Notes: generated by a model not told the origin, from the sequence alone. A stretch of 64,000 nucleotides of DNA from CAZDDB01 sp963843285 (GCA_963843285.1 CAWJJO010000012.1:434001-498000), one strand, 5' to 3'. Positions 1 to 7,853 are shown, counted from the stretch's first letter. Translations and numbers: made by a program.

Positions 1-543
1 AAAATCCGGATTTTGTGCCGGTAGAAGGCTCATCTGAATTGCGCGCGCTTGTTCGACACTATCCAGAAGCTCCACATGACGTAGATGTTGAAGCAACATG
101 TAATGCAGGGATGAAAAAGCGAACTGGAAGAAAGAAACATCCTCTTGTGTCAACGCATTCTTTCCGGCGAAAAAAGCCATCAGCAGCGTTTCATTTTCAC
201 CCACAGGCAGCACTGCTGCATTTTGTCCGGAGAAACTGCCGATCCAGGGAAAATCGATCCTTTGCTGAAACATCGTTCCGATTTCCTGGATTGCCGCAAA
301 TGGAATGGACCCGAAGCTTGAAAGAAGACGCAGGTTCTCAGAAAGCCTGACATATAGCTGAATGGATTGAAGGTGTAAAGTCTCGGACATCTCTTCGAAG
401 AACCTCGAAATAAACGCTCTGGCAAACCATTCGGAGGGTCCAAGCGTTTCCAACTCTGAGAAGATTTTTTCGAGTCGCCGGTAAAACCGCTTGGGCTCCA
501 GCGACCAGCCCCTTTCTATATTTTTTTCTAAAGTTTCTATCAT
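1..543 (-). CDS. GAF-like / PP2C (SpoIIE/RsbU-type) serine phosphatase, partial at the left edge
   Basis: A frame runs open from an ATG at 543 through the window edge (181 codons, no stop), so this is the N-terminal part of a longer gene. A good GGAG site lies 9 bases before the ATG. Residues about 45-155 look like a GAF-type sensor domain. The last visible residues, EQARAIQMSLLPAQNPDF, match the helical linker that opens SpoIIE/RsbU-type PP2C phosphatases (family pattern QxxLLP). Such proteins usually dephosphorylate anti-sigma-factor antagonists in partner-switching pathways. The catalytic metal-binding aspartates lie outside the window, so activity cannot be judged. The gene lies downstream of boxR on the same strand with a 220-base gap, so it probably has its own promoter. 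Confidence 0.72.
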   Translation of the reverse strand, partial: MIETLEKNIERGWSLEPKRFYRRLEKIFSELETLGPSEWFARAFISRFFEEMSETLHLQSIQLYVRLSENLRLLSSFGSIPFAAIQEIGTMFQQRIDFPWIGSFSGQNAAVLPVGENETLLMAFFAGKNALTQEDVSFFQFAFSSLHYMLLQHLRHVELLDSVEQARAIQMSLLPAQNPDF

Positions 544-718
544 GATTTTTTTCTCCACAACCAGATTAAGGTTGCGGAATCAGAATGAAATGAACGGAAG
601 ATCAATGGAAGGTTAAAACAAACTAACGTCGAATTATCGCGACCGCAATACAGTAGAAATTAAGAAAGCAGATCATTGGAAGCTAGTCTCTTACGATTAC
701 CCCCACCATGGGCAACTG

Positions 719-758
719 GAGGCGTCTTCTGGGCCCCCCCTGAGACGCCTCTTTCTTT
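719..758 (+). terminator. hairpin with T-rich tail reading rightward
   Basis: A perfect 9-base stem (GAGGCGTCT at 719-727 pairs with AGACGCCTC at 743-751) is followed by TTTCTTTT on the + strand. It has the shape of an intrinsic terminator for a rightward transcript, yet no + strand gene lies upstream. It sits 13 bases beyond the boxR stop codon, where it could also protect the boxR mRNA 3' end, though no T-run follows on that strand. Confidence 0.5.
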
Positions 759-763
759 TGCTT

Positions 764-1492
764 CTATCGCGTCGTTGTGGCGAGTAGCTGTTTGACGCTG
801 CCGGCGATCCCGAGTTTGGAAGTATCGATCACAAAATCAGCGCGAGAATAAAGCGGCTCGCGCAGGCGCAAAATCGATTGCAACTGGTCCATGGCGTTTG
901 GATCGTTCGCCATCGGCCGCGGATCCTGACGAAGAACGCGATTCCAATGATCTTCCGGATCTGCCTTCAACCATACGACTTGAAAATGACGCTGGAGCAG
1001 ATCGTAGGTTTCCTCACGGGTAACAATGCCGCCCCCTGCCGCCAGCACGGACGGTTTGCTCTGCGCCAGGTAGTCCTGCAAAACTTCATATTCGAGACGG
1101 CGATAATACTCTTCACCGTGGACCTCAAAAATATTCTGCAGCGTCAAGCCCGCCGCTTTTTCTATCCGCTCGTCCAATTCCACAAATGGAATTCGAAGGC
1201 GCGCAGCAATCTTTTTACCGATGGTAGTCTTTCCAGCGCCACGCAATCCGATCAAAGCGATCATTCGGCTGCTCTTTGCATGCGAAAGGCTTGCAATCAG
1301 ACTGGCCATCGGAATTTCCAGGGCGTCGCAGAGCCGGGACAGACGCAACAAGGAAATGTTCCCGCGCCCTCCTTCCACCTCCGCAAGAAATCGCGCACTC
1401 AGTCCGGCTCTCTGCGCCAGGACCGCACGCGAGATCCCCTTCTTCCGCCTCAGCAAGGAAACAGAGGACCCAAGCTCCATCAGTAAATGCAT
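764..1492 (-). CDS. boxR: BoxR/BzdR-family regulator: XRE helix-turn-helix fused to a shikimate-kinase-like domain
   Basis: The 242-residue protein has an XRE-type helix-turn-helix (about residues 9-66) followed by a shikimate-kinase fold with Walker A GLRGAGKTT near residue 82. This fusion is the hallmark of BzdR/BoxR, repressors of benzoate degradation whose kinase-like domain senses benzoyl-CoA. It is divergent from boxC, as expected of a local regulator. The ATG at 1492 was chosen because a TTGTCA-18-TATAAT promoter puts the transcription start on that A, making the mRNA leaderless; an internal ATG at 1480 is the alternative. An upstream TTG at 1528 would lie inside the promoter. TGCA motifs in the promoter are probable operator sites. 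Confidence 0.88.
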   Translation of the reverse strand: MHLLMELGSSVSLLRRKKGISRAVLAQRAGLSARFLAEVEGGRGNISLLRLSRLCDALEIPMASLIASLSHAKSSRMIALIGLRGAGKTTIGKKIAARLRIPFVELDERIEKAAGLTLQNIFEVHGEEYYRRLEYEVLQDYLAQSKPSVLAAGGGIVTREETYDLLQRHFQVVWLKADPEDHWNRVLRQDPRPMANDPNAMDQLQSILRLREPLYSRADFVIDTSKLGIAGSVKQLLATTTR

Positions 1493-1498
1493 ATATGC

Positions 1499-1528
1499 AT
1501 TATAATTCACCAGATGTGGCTTTGACAA
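1499..1528 (-). promoter_or_regulatory. boxR promoter
   Basis: TTGTCA (1523-1528) and TATAAT (1499-1504) are separated by 18 bases. The -10 lies seven bases before the A of the boxR ATG at 1492. A TGCA motif at 1496-1499 touches the -10 element and another (1488-1491) covers the start site, so a bound repressor would block initiation. Confidence 0.65.
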
Positions 1529-1550
1529 CCACTAAATCATGCACTAAACT
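1522..1550 (+). promoter_or_regulatory. boxC promoter, overlapping the boxR promoter
   Basis: TTGACA (1522-1527), a 17-base spacer and TAAACT (1545-1550). The -35 elements of boxC and boxR share the same bases on opposite strands, so the two polymerases compete. A TGCA motif (1540-1543) lies within the spacer just before the -10. Confidence 0.6.
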
Positions 1551-1572
1551 TCATAAAAAGGTGTGGGTGAAT

Positions 1573-3195
1573 ATGATTTCCTTTGAAACCTCTCCCGAAC
1601 AATACCGGCATTGGAAGCTGGAGATCAACGGTGATCTGGCTTTTCTAACTCTGGATGTTCAGGAAGATGCGCCTCTCAAACCGGAATACAAACTGAAACT
1701 GAATTCATACGATCTTGGAGTGGATATCGAGCTGGCGGATGCCGTACAACGATTGCGTTTTGAGCATCCCGAGGTAAAAGTTGTGGTCTTGCGTAGCGGG
1801 AAAGCGAATATTTTTTGTGCCGGTGCCAACATTTTTATGCTGGGAACCAGCGGTCATCCGTTCAAAGTGAATTTTTGTAAATACACAAATGAGACACGTC
1901 TTGCCATGGAAGACGCTTCGGAATTCAGCGGACAGCATTACATCGCAGCATGCAACGGAACCACTGCCGGCGGCGGTTATGAATTGGCGCTGGCGTGCGA
2001 GCAAATCATTCTGGTAGACGACGGAAACAGCGCGGTGAGTTTGCCGGAAACGCCGCTGCTTGCAGTTTTGCCCGGCACGGGCGGGTTGACGCGTTTGGTG
2101 GATAAACGCAAAGTGCGCCGCGACCGCGCGGATGTGTTTTGCACGCTGGCCGAGGGAATCAAAGGACAGCGGGCGGTCGAATGGGGTTTGGTGGATCTGG
2201 TAGTTCCACGCAGCAAATTCGAGGAAACGATCCAGCAGGAAGCGCGGAATCGCGCCGCAGGGGAGACAAAAGCCAAAGGACCCGGCATCATCCTGACACC
2301 TTTATCTCCGGAGATTTCTGAGAACGAAGTCAGTTATCGCCACACGAAACTCTCGATCGACCGTTCTCAGCGTGTCGCAACCCTTCTCGTACGGGGACCT
2401 GAAGGCAAGCAGCCGAATACCATGGAAGCAATCCACGCAGCAGGTTCCGATTTCTGGCCGCTTCGCGTATTTCGTGAAATCGATCATGCCCTCTTGCACC
2501 TGCGATTCCACGAACCCGAAACTGGCATAGTCCTTCTCAAAACGCAAGGGAACCTGGAAGATGTGCGACGCTTGGATGAAACACTGTTCAGGCACTGCAA
2601 TGATTGGTTGGTAAATGAAATCTTGCTTTTCATGAAGCGAACCCTGAAACGTCTGGATCTTACCGCGCGCACTCTTTTTGCTCTGATCGAGCCGGGATCT
2701 TGTTTTGCGGGGAGCTTACTGGAATTGGCACTGGCAGCCGATCGTTCGTACATGCTGGATCTCCCGAATGTGCAGGTGGCACTCACATCTTTGAATCAAA
2801 AATGGTTGCCGATGAGCAATGGCCTGACAAGGATCGAAGCCCGTTTTCTTGCAGAACCGGAGAGGGCATTCCAGATTTTTTCACGTACGGCGCCGATCAA
2901 CGCGCGTGAATCGGAAATCGCAGGTCTTGTCACCTTTGCGCTGGACGAACTGGATTATGAAGATGATGTGCGTGTGGCGATTGAGGAACGCGCGAGTCTT
3001 TCTCCCGACGCCCTGACCGGCATGGAAGCAAGCTTGCGATTTGCGGGTCCAGAAACAATGGAAACAAAAATCTTCGGGCGGCTCTCCGCCTGGCAAAACT
3101 GGATCTTTACAAGACCAAACGCGGTTGGCGAAAAAGGCGCGCTCAGTTTGTACGGCAAACCACAGCGTCCTTCCTTCGATTGGAAAAGAACGTAG
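1573..3195 (+). CDS. boxC: 2,3-epoxybenzoyl-CoA dihydrolase (benzoyl-CoA dihydrodiol lyase), BoxC
   Basis: The product hydrolytically opens the ring of 2,3-epoxybenzoyl-CoA in the cytosol, releasing formate, in the hybrid aerobic benzoate pathway. The 540-residue protein has two crotonase-like halves. The N-terminal half shows oxyanion-hole segments near residues 80-86 (FCAGANI) and 130-137 (TTAGGGYE). Length and sequence fit BoxC. The start at 1573 has a GGTGA-like site five bases upstream and lies just below the boxC promoter; the open frame extends further upstream but runs through the promoter. boxB follows after 93 bases on the same strand. No boxA reductase or benzoate-CoA ligase is visible in the window. 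Confidence 0.9.
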   Translation: MISFETSPEQYRHWKLEINGDLAFLTLDVQEDAPLKPEYKLKLNSYDLGVDIELADAVQRLRFEHPEVKVVVLRSGKANIFCAGANIFMLGTSGHPFKVNFCKYTNETRLAMEDASEFSGQHYIAACNGTTAGGGYELALACEQIILVDDGNSAVSLPETPLLAVLPGTGGLTRLVDKRKVRRDRADVFCTLAEGIKGQRAVEWGLVDLVVPRSKFEETIQQEARNRAAGETKAKGPGIILTPLSPEISENEVSYRHTKLSIDRSQRVATLLVRGPEGKQPNTMEAIHAAGSDFWPLRVFREIDHALLHLRFHEPETGIVLLKTQGNLEDVRRLDETLFRHCNDWLVNEILLFMKRTLKRLDLTARTLFALIEPGSCFAGSLLELALAADRSYMLDLPNVQVALTSLNQKWLPMSNGLTRIEARFLAEPERAFQIFSRTAPINARESEIAGLVTFALDELDYEDDVRVAIEERASLSPDALTGMEASLRFAGPETMETKIFGRLSAWQNWIFTRPNAVGEKGALSLYGKPQRPSFDWKRT

Positions 3196-3200
3196 GAATT

Positions 3201-3272
3201 CAACGCAGAGGTCGCGAGAGCGCGGAGCTTTTGAAACTTTTTTCTCCGCGACTTCCGCGATCTCCGGCGTTG
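3201..3272. repeat. long imperfect palindrome between boxC and boxB
   Basis: Arms at 3201-3227 and 3244-3272 start and end with CAACGC.../...GCGTTG and are largely self-complementary. It is a diverged member of the CGCAGAGACGCGGAGAG family seen at 6197, 33224 and 49644. It lies inside the box operon and could set the relative expression of boxC and boxB or stabilise mRNA. Confidence 0.6.
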
Positions 3273-3288
3273 AAATAAGGAGTTTTTT

Positions 3289-4713
3289 ATGAGTACGGTG
3301 GATCGGTTCGAGAAGATACCAAACAACGTGAATTTGAGCGACGACCGCCGGTTGCAGCGCGCTCTGGAGACGTGGCAGCCGGATTACCTGAATTGGTGGA
3401 TGGAAATGGGTCCCACGGATTTTCAGAAAGACTGGATTTATTTGCGCACCGCCATCTCTGTAGAACCGAGCGGCTGGGCACACTTCGACTATGTAAAAAT
3501 GCCTGAATATCGCTGGGGGATTTTTCTCACGCCTCCGGTTCATGACGGGGCAATCAAGTTCGGTGACTTTGCCGGACAACCTGTTTGGAATGAAGTGCCT
3601 GGTGAGTTTCGTAACTGGTTGCGCCGGATCATCGTAACGCAGGGGGATACGGAACCCGCCAGCGTCGAACAACAGCGGTTGCTGGGTCACACGGCGCCGA
3701 GTCTATACGATTTGCGAAATCTGTTCCAGGTCAATGTGGAAGAGGGACGCCATCTCTGGGCGATGGTGTATCTGCTGCACGGTTTTTTCGGCCGTGACGG
3801 ACGCGAAGAGGCCGAAGAGTTGCTGCAACGTCGGAGTGGAAATCCCGATAAACCGCGAATCCTTGGCGCCTTCAATCAACCTGTTGAAAACTGGCTCGAT
3901 TTTTACATGTTTACCATGTTCACCGATCGCGACGGCAAGTATCAGCTGTTGGCGCTCAGCGAAAGCGGATTCGATCCGCTGGCCCGCACCACAAAGTTCA
4001 TGCTCACCGAAGAAGCACATCACATGTTTGTCGGCGAAACAGGAATTTACCGAGTTGTTCAACGCGCCTGTGAAATGATGAAACAGGATCCAAATCAGGA
4101 CGTGCGAAGTCTGGGTGGAATTGATCTGCCCACAATCCAGAGATACATCAATCTTTGGTACAGTCTGAGTGCCGATCTTTTCGGTGGTGAAATTTCAAGC
4201 AACGCTTCCAACTATTTTGGCGGTAGTTTAAAGGGACGATGTCAGGAAGAAAGCTACACAGATCATCAATTAAAAGGTGAGTACTACAACATGTCGGTTA
4301 TGGAAAACGGCAAACTGGTACAACAAGAAGTGCCCATGCGAAATGCGATGAATGAAGTGCTTCGCGATTCCTACATCGAAGACTGCCAGCGCGGCTGTAG
4401 CCGGTGGAACAAAGTCATTCAGGACGCGGGAATCGACTTCCAGCTGAAGATTCCAAGCCGTCGCTTCCACCGTCACATTGGAATTTATTCCGGGTTCTAT
4501 TTCACTCCGGAAGGGGAACAACTTACGCGAGACGAGTGGGAACGCAATAAGGATCTGTGGATACCGAGCGAATCAGACCGCGCGTATGTGCAAAGTCTGA
4601 TGAAGCCGGTGTATGAAATCGGCAAGATCGCCAACTGGATCGCTCCACCCGTACGCGGGGTGAACACAAACCCGTTCGAGTTTGAGTACGTTCGATTCGA
4701 TCACGTCCGGTAG
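3289..4713 (+). CDS. boxB: benzoyl-CoA 2,3-epoxidase oxygenase subunit BoxB
   Basis: BoxB is the di-iron monooxygenase that epoxidises benzoyl-CoA at positions 2 and 3, using electrons from the flavoprotein reductase BoxA. The 474-residue length equals that usual for the family. Two ExxH motifs fit the di-iron site: E152-H155 (EGRHLW) and E242-H245 (EEAHHM); a further Glu near 122 may also be a ligand. An AAGGAG site lies seven bases before the ATG. It follows boxC directly. BoxA must be encoded elsewhere or be replaced by another reductase. Confidence 0.92.
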   Translation: MSTVDRFEKIPNNVNLSDDRRLQRALETWQPDYLNWWMEMGPTDFQKDWIYLRTAISVEPSGWAHFDYVKMPEYRWGIFLTPPVHDGAIKFGDFAGQPVWNEVPGEFRNWLRRIIVTQGDTEPASVEQQRLLGHTAPSLYDLRNLFQVNVEEGRHLWAMVYLLHGFFGRDGREEAEELLQRRSGNPDKPRILGAFNQPVENWLDFYMFTMFTDRDGKYQLLALSESGFDPLARTTKFMLTEEAHHMFVGETGIYRVVQRACEMMKQDPNQDVRSLGGIDLPTIQRYINLWYSLSADLFGGEISSNASNYFGGSLKGRCQEESYTDHQLKGEYYNMSVMENGKLVQQEVPMRNAMNEVLRDSYIEDCQRGCSRWNKVIQDAGIDFQLKIPSRRFHRHIGIYSGFYFTPEGEQLTRDEWERNKDLWIPSESDRAYVQSLMKPVYEIGKIANWIAPPVRGVNTNPFEFEYVRFDHVR

Positions 4714-4723
4714 GACAAATTCC

Positions 4724-4786
4724 TTTGGAGTGGCGGGCGTCTCTGGCCGCCAGTTTCGGCGGCCACGGAGGGCCTGCCCTACAAAA
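4724..4786. repeat. GC-rich palindromic repeat before fbaB
   Basis: The stretch opens with TTTGGAGTGGCGGGCG and contains a perfect 7-base stem (GGCCGCC 4745-4751 with GGCGGCC 4758-4764). The opening matches the repeat at 59253, so the two belong to one family. It lies just after boxB and may end box transcripts. Confidence 0.5.
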
Positions 4787-4803
4787 TAACATTGTTTTGC
4801 AGC

Positions 4804-4809
4804 TATAAT
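4804..4809 (+). promoter_or_regulatory. -10 element upstream of fbaB
   Basis: A perfect TATAAT lies 24 bases before the fbaB ATG. No convincing -35 element is visible at the expected distance. Confidence 0.35.
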
Positions 4810-4833
4810 AGAGCCATCAACCAGGAGGCCTTT

Positions 4834-5889
4834 ATGCCATTAGGAATGATTGAAGAACTGTTGGGAAAGGAGTTGGACTCACTTCTCGGCCATGAATGCA
4901 AAGGGATCACGAAGGATCAGCTTCATTTGCCGGGTCCGGATTTTGTGGATCGCATTGTCAAAGAAACGGATCGCACGCCTCAGGTTCTGCGCAATTTTCA
5001 ATCCATCTTGAAGCATGGACGATTGAGTGGGACCGGCTTTGTTTCCATTCTTCCGGTCGACCAGGGGATTGAGCATTCCGCAGGCGCGTCATTCGCGCCG
5101 AATCCGATTTATTTCGATCCGGAAAGCATCGTGAAGCTGGCAATCGAAGGGGGGTGCAATGCTGTTGCATCCACTCTGGGAGTGCTGGGATCAATAGCAA
5201 GAAAGTATGCGCACAAGATCCCATTTATTGTGAAGATCAATCACAACGAATTTCTGAGTTACCCCAATCGATTTGATCAGATCCTGTTTGCAAGCGTGAA
5301 ACAGTCCTGGGACATGGGAGCCGTCGCCGTCGGAGCCACGATCTACTTCGGTTCCGAAGAATCCACACGGCAGATCCAGGAAGTGTCGCGGACATTTCAG
5401 CAGGCACATGAGCTGGGGATGGTAACCATTCTGTGGTGCTACATGCGCAACGCTGCATTCAAGACGGCGGAAAAGGATTATCATGTCGCCGCCGATTTGA
5501 CCGGACAGGCCAATCATCTTGGAGTCACGATCGAAGCCGATATCATCAAACAGAAGCTGCCGGAGAATAACGGCGGATACAATGCCTTGAAATTCGGGAA
5601 GACGCACAAGAAAGTCTATGAACAACTGACTACGGATCATCCGATCGATCTGACCCGGTATCAGGTAGCGAACTGTTATATGGGACGCGCTCCGTTGATC
5701 AATTCGGGAGGCGCATCCGGCGCCAACGATCTCGCGGAAGCGGTCCGCACCGCAGTGATCAACAAACGTGCCGGCGGAATGGGCCTGATCTCCGGAAGAA
5801 AAGCCTTCCAGCGTCCGATGACCGAAGGCGTCAAAATCCTGAACTCGATTCAGGATGTCTACTTGAACAAGGAGATTACCGTCGCGTAA
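4834..5889 (+). CDS. fbaB: class I fructose-bisphosphate aldolase, FbaB/DhnA family
   Basis: The product interconverts fructose 1,6-bisphosphate with dihydroxyacetone phosphate and glyceraldehyde 3-phosphate through a Schiff-base lysine (glycolysis/gluconeogenesis, cytosol). The 351-residue barrel contains LPVDQGIEHSAG (residues 73-84), VKINHNEF (133-140) and a C-terminal phosphate-binding stretch INSGGASGAND, all typical of the FbaB/archaeal-type class I family. The ATG at 4834 is preceded by AGGAGG at good spacing; the frame remains open to 4792 but that extension crosses the TATAAT. The adjacent box genes need gluconeogenesis for growth on benzoate, which may explain the location (inference). 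Confidence 0.88.
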   Translation: MPLGMIEELLGKELDSLLGHECKGITKDQLHLPGPDFVDRIVKETDRTPQVLRNFQSILKHGRLSGTGFVSILPVDQGIEHSAGASFAPNPIYFDPESIVKLAIEGGCNAVASTLGVLGSIARKYAHKIPFIVKINHNEFLSYPNRFDQILFASVKQSWDMGAVAVGATIYFGSEESTRQIQEVSRTFQQAHELGMVTILWCYMRNAAFKTAEKDYHVAADLTGQANHLGVTIEADIIKQKLPENNGGYNALKFGKTHKKVYEQLTTDHPIDLTRYQVANCYMGRAPLINSGGASGANDLAEAVRTAVINKRAGGMGLISGRKAFQRPMTEGVKILNSIQDVYLNKEITVA

Positions 5890-5894
5890 GCTCG

Positions 5895-5918
5895 ATATGT
5901 AACCGAATGGTTACATAT
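5895..5918. other. perfect 10-base hairpin after fbaB
   Basis: ATATGTAACC and GGTTACATAT pair perfectly around a GAAT loop, starting six bases after the fbaB stop. There is no T-run, so it is either a non-canonical terminator or an operator next to the rpmB promoter. Confidence 0.5.
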
Positions 5919-5926
5919 TCAAGCTC

Positions 5927-5955
5927 TTGCATTACCGGTGCTTTTTCCCTATACT
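5927..5955 (+). promoter_or_regulatory. rpmB promoter
   Basis: TTGCAT (5927-5932), 17 bases, TATACT (5950-5955): a strong housekeeping-type promoter that would start about 40 bases before the rpmB ATG. Confidence 0.65.
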
Positions 5956-6003
5956 TTGGCGTTCTCGCAAAAGCTCGCCTAATATCATTCCAGGAGATTT
6001 TTT

Positions 6004-6195
6004 ATGGCAAAGGTATGTGATGTCTGCGGCAAGGGGCCACAAACCGGGCACAACGTTAGTCACGCTCACAATGTGACCAACCGTAGATGGTTGCCGAATC
6101 TTCACAAGGCAAAAGTGAAGATCGGAAATGCAGTCAAGACATTGAAGATCTGCACGCGCTGTCTGCGCTCGGATCGCGTCCAGAAAGTCGTTTAG
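6004..6195 (+). CDS. rpmB: 50S ribosomal protein L28
   Basis: The 63-residue basic protein begins MAKVCDVCGKGPQTGHNVSH and ends near CTRCLRSDRVQKVV, matching bacterial L28. The two CxxC pairs (C5/C8 and a pair near residues 52-55) are the zinc-ribbon version of the protein. It belongs to the large ribosomal subunit. An AGGAG site is spaced well before the ATG and the gene has its own promoter. It stands alone, without the frequently adjacent rpmG. Confidence 0.95.
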   Translation: MAKVCDVCGKGPQTGHNVSHAHNVTNRRWLPNLHKAKVKIGNAVKTLKICTRCLRSDRVQKVV

Positions 6196-6196
6196 G

Positions 6197-6309
6197 ATTC
6201 ACCGCAGAGACGCAAAGAACGCAGAGGCAGGAAAATGAATTATTTATCTTTGCCGCCTAATATTTTCTTTTCTTCCTAACTCTGCGTGCTCGGCGTCTCT
6301 GCGGTGAAT
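6197..6309. repeat. long palindrome (CACCGCAGAGACGC family)
   Basis: The arms begin ATTCACCGCAGAGACGC (6197) and end GCGTCTCTGCGGTGAAT (6309), complementary over about 40 bases with mismatches, with an AT-rich loop. It fills the whole space between the convergent rpmB and the coiled-coil gene, so it is well placed to act as a two-way terminator. Confidence 0.8.
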
Positions 6310-6311
6310 TC

Positions 6312-6968
6312 CTACTGTTGCATTTGCTGGCGCAGAGCTTCCAATTCTTCTTCTAGTTTCTTCCGGACAGTTTGCTCGCGTTTTAACTGCTGTTTTGCCT
6401 CGGCTAATTCCTGAACCATCCGGTCTGCGGCGGCCTGATCTCCTTCGGCAATCTTATCCAGTTTTGCCTTGAGTACCGTATAACTTTTTGCATTCCGGTC
6501 CGCATCCGCGCGAGCACGCTGTAAATCAATCTGCGTTTTGGCAAATTGCTCCTGCGCTTTTTTCAGATCCAAATTCTTCTGATCCGTCTCTTTCTTCGCC
6601 TGCTGCAGCTGAACTTGCAGCGCTTCTCCTTGTTTTTTTGTGTCCGCAAGCTGACTGCTTGCGGTGCGGCTTTCCGAATCCTTTTCCCGCTTCAGGCCGG
6701 ATAATTGTGATTCCTTTAGCTGTAATTGCTTCTTCAATTTTTCCGATGCTACGCGCGATCCTAGTTGTAGATCGTCCAGTTCTTTCTTCCATTGCGCAGC
6801 TTCCGTTCTGGACTGCTCCAGTTCCTGAAGCGTCGCAGCGTGTTGCTGTTTGGTCGACTGAAACGAACGATACCCCAAAACACCCGCGACAATGCCGGCA
6901 ATTACCAGGGCGCCGATGATCCCGAAACGGATGGGACTGAATCCCTCACGTTCATAGTCTTCTCGCAT
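6312..6968 (-). CDS. membrane-anchored coiled-coil protein of unknown function
   Basis: The 218-residue protein has a short charged N-terminus, one hydrophobic segment at about residues 13-33 (FGIIGALVIAGIVAGVLGY) and then an almost unbroken coiled coil rich in K, E, Q and R to the C-terminus. It is probably anchored in the inner membrane with the coil in the periplasm. The ATG at 6968 has GAGG five bases upstream; a GTG two codons earlier overlaps that site. It is divergent from lexA. I do not recognise a family; such proteins often act as envelope or division spacers, but nothing here shows this. Confidence 0.75.
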   Translation of the reverse strand: MREDYEREGFSPIRFGIIGALVIAGIVAGVLGYRSFQSTKQQHAATLQELEQSRTEAAQWKKELDDLQLGSRVASEKLKKQLQLKESQLSGLKREKDSESRTASSQLADTKKQGEALQVQLQQAKKETDQKNLDLKKAQEQFAKTQIDLQRARADADRNAKSYTVLKAKLDKIAEGDQAAADRMVQELAEAKQQLKREQTVRKKLEEELEALRQQMQQ

Positions 6969-7019
6969 GTTCACCTCAAAAAATCCGCAAAACTTATCTT
7001 CAATGATAGTCCAAAGAAG

Positions 7020-7032
7020 TTGAACGGTTCAA
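7020..7032. promoter_or_regulatory. 13-base palindrome in the lexA upstream region (possible LexA box)
   Basis: TTGAACGGTTCAA is a perfect inverted repeat around one central base. It lies 18 bases upstream of the lexA -35 and within the divergent intergenic region. LexA usually represses itself and the GAAC/GTTC half-sites resemble those of several LexA groups. No second copy is seen before dinB, so the assignment is tentative. Confidence 0.4.
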
Positions 7033-7049
7033 GGGTGGAATCGCTGTTC

Positions 7050-7078
7050 TTGATTTTCGCTTTTATTTCGCCTATGCT
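7050..7078 (+). promoter_or_regulatory. lexA promoter
   Basis: TTGATT (7050-7055), 17 bases, TATGCT (7073-7078). Between the -10 and the start codon lies a GC-rich near-palindrome (GGGCAGCC...GGCCGCCC, about 7091-7113) that could fold in the leader. Confidence 0.55.
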
Positions 7079-7130
7079 AAAAGGAGGGCAGGGCAGCCCG
7101 AGGTTGGCCGCCCTACCGGGAGGAGCAATT

Positions 7131-7739
7131 TTGTACCTGACTAAGATACAGAAAGAAATTTTTGATTACGTGGAAGGTTTTATCAAAGCGAAAGGATATG
7201 CGCCCAGTATTGAGGAGATTGCGCGCCGGTTTCGTTATCACTCTGTTGCTACCGTTCATAAACATTTGACTCATCTCCAGCAGAAAAAGTTGATCCGCCG
7301 AAAAAAACATGCGAGCCGCTCGATCGAGCTGATCCGGATCGATTCAGATCAGCAAGGGTGGGAGATCCCATTGCTCGGATATGTCGCCGCAGGTCAACCG
7401 ATTGAAGCGATCGCTATGAACGAAGTCATTTCAGTGCCGCCTGACATGGTGGCTCACAAAGGCAAGACATATGTACTGCAGGTGCGCGGTGAATCGATGA
7501 TTGAAGAACAAATCCGCGACGGGGATTACGTGATCGTCGAAGACCGCAAGACGGCAGAAAACGGAGAAATGGTGATTGCGCTGATCGACGGCGAAGAAGC
7601 GACGTTGAAAAAATTTTACAGGGAACGAAACGGGATCATCCGGTTGCAACCGGCAAATCCTCAGATGAAGGCGATGCAGTTTCCGGCCGACCGTATCGTC
7701 ATCCAGGGCATCGTCATCGGCATCCTGAGAAAGTATTAA
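7131..7739 (+). CDS. lexA: SOS repressor LexA
   Basis: LexA represses DNA-damage genes and cleaves itself when RecA filaments form. The 202-residue protein has the winged helix-turn-helix (about residues 1-66) and the S24 peptidase domain with cleavage site A87-G88, catalytic Ser122 (RGESM) and Lys160 (EATLK). The start is a TTG at 7131 preceded by GGGAGGAG; no ATG fits the family's N-terminus (YLTKIQKEIFDYV), and longer upstream versions would read through the promoter. The next gene is dinB, a classic SOS target, 123 bases downstream. Confidence 0.93.
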   Translation: MYLTKIQKEIFDYVEGFIKAKGYAPSIEEIARRFRYHSVATVHKHLTHLQQKKLIRRKKHASRSIELIRIDSDQQGWEIPLLGYVAAGQPIEAIAMNEVISVPPDMVAHKGKTYVLQVRGESMIEEQIRDGDYVIVEDRKTAENGEMVIALIDGEEATLKKFYRERNGIIRLQPANPQMKAMQFPADRIVIQGIVIGILRKY

Positions 7740-7853
7740 CCACAGAGACACGGAGGGATTAAGCACGGAAACACTGAAACACGGAATTTAAGAATTTTTC
7801 TTCATGATTTCCGTGTATTCCGTGTTTCCGTGCTTAAGAATTCTCCGTGGTTT
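7738..7853. repeat. long palindrome (AACCACAGAGACACGGAG family)
   Basis: Arms starting AACCACAGAGACACGGAG (overlapping the lexA stop) and ending CTCCGTGGTT pair over about 45 bases, including a repeated CACGGAAACAC core. It separates lexA from dinB and may decouple their expression. Confidence 0.8.

Noticed and set aside
1276..1572. N-terminal extension of BoxC
   Set aside because: It would run through boxR on the other strand and through the boxC promoter; the family N-terminus begins at 1573.
2881..3690. 269-codon frame on the minus strand
   Set aside because: Antisense to boxC and boxB, both strongly supported; no family resemblance.
6792..7130. 113-codon extension upstream of LexA
   Set aside because: It crosses the coiled-coil gene and the lexA promoter; LexA proteins are about 200 residues and the TTG at 7131 has a strong binding site.
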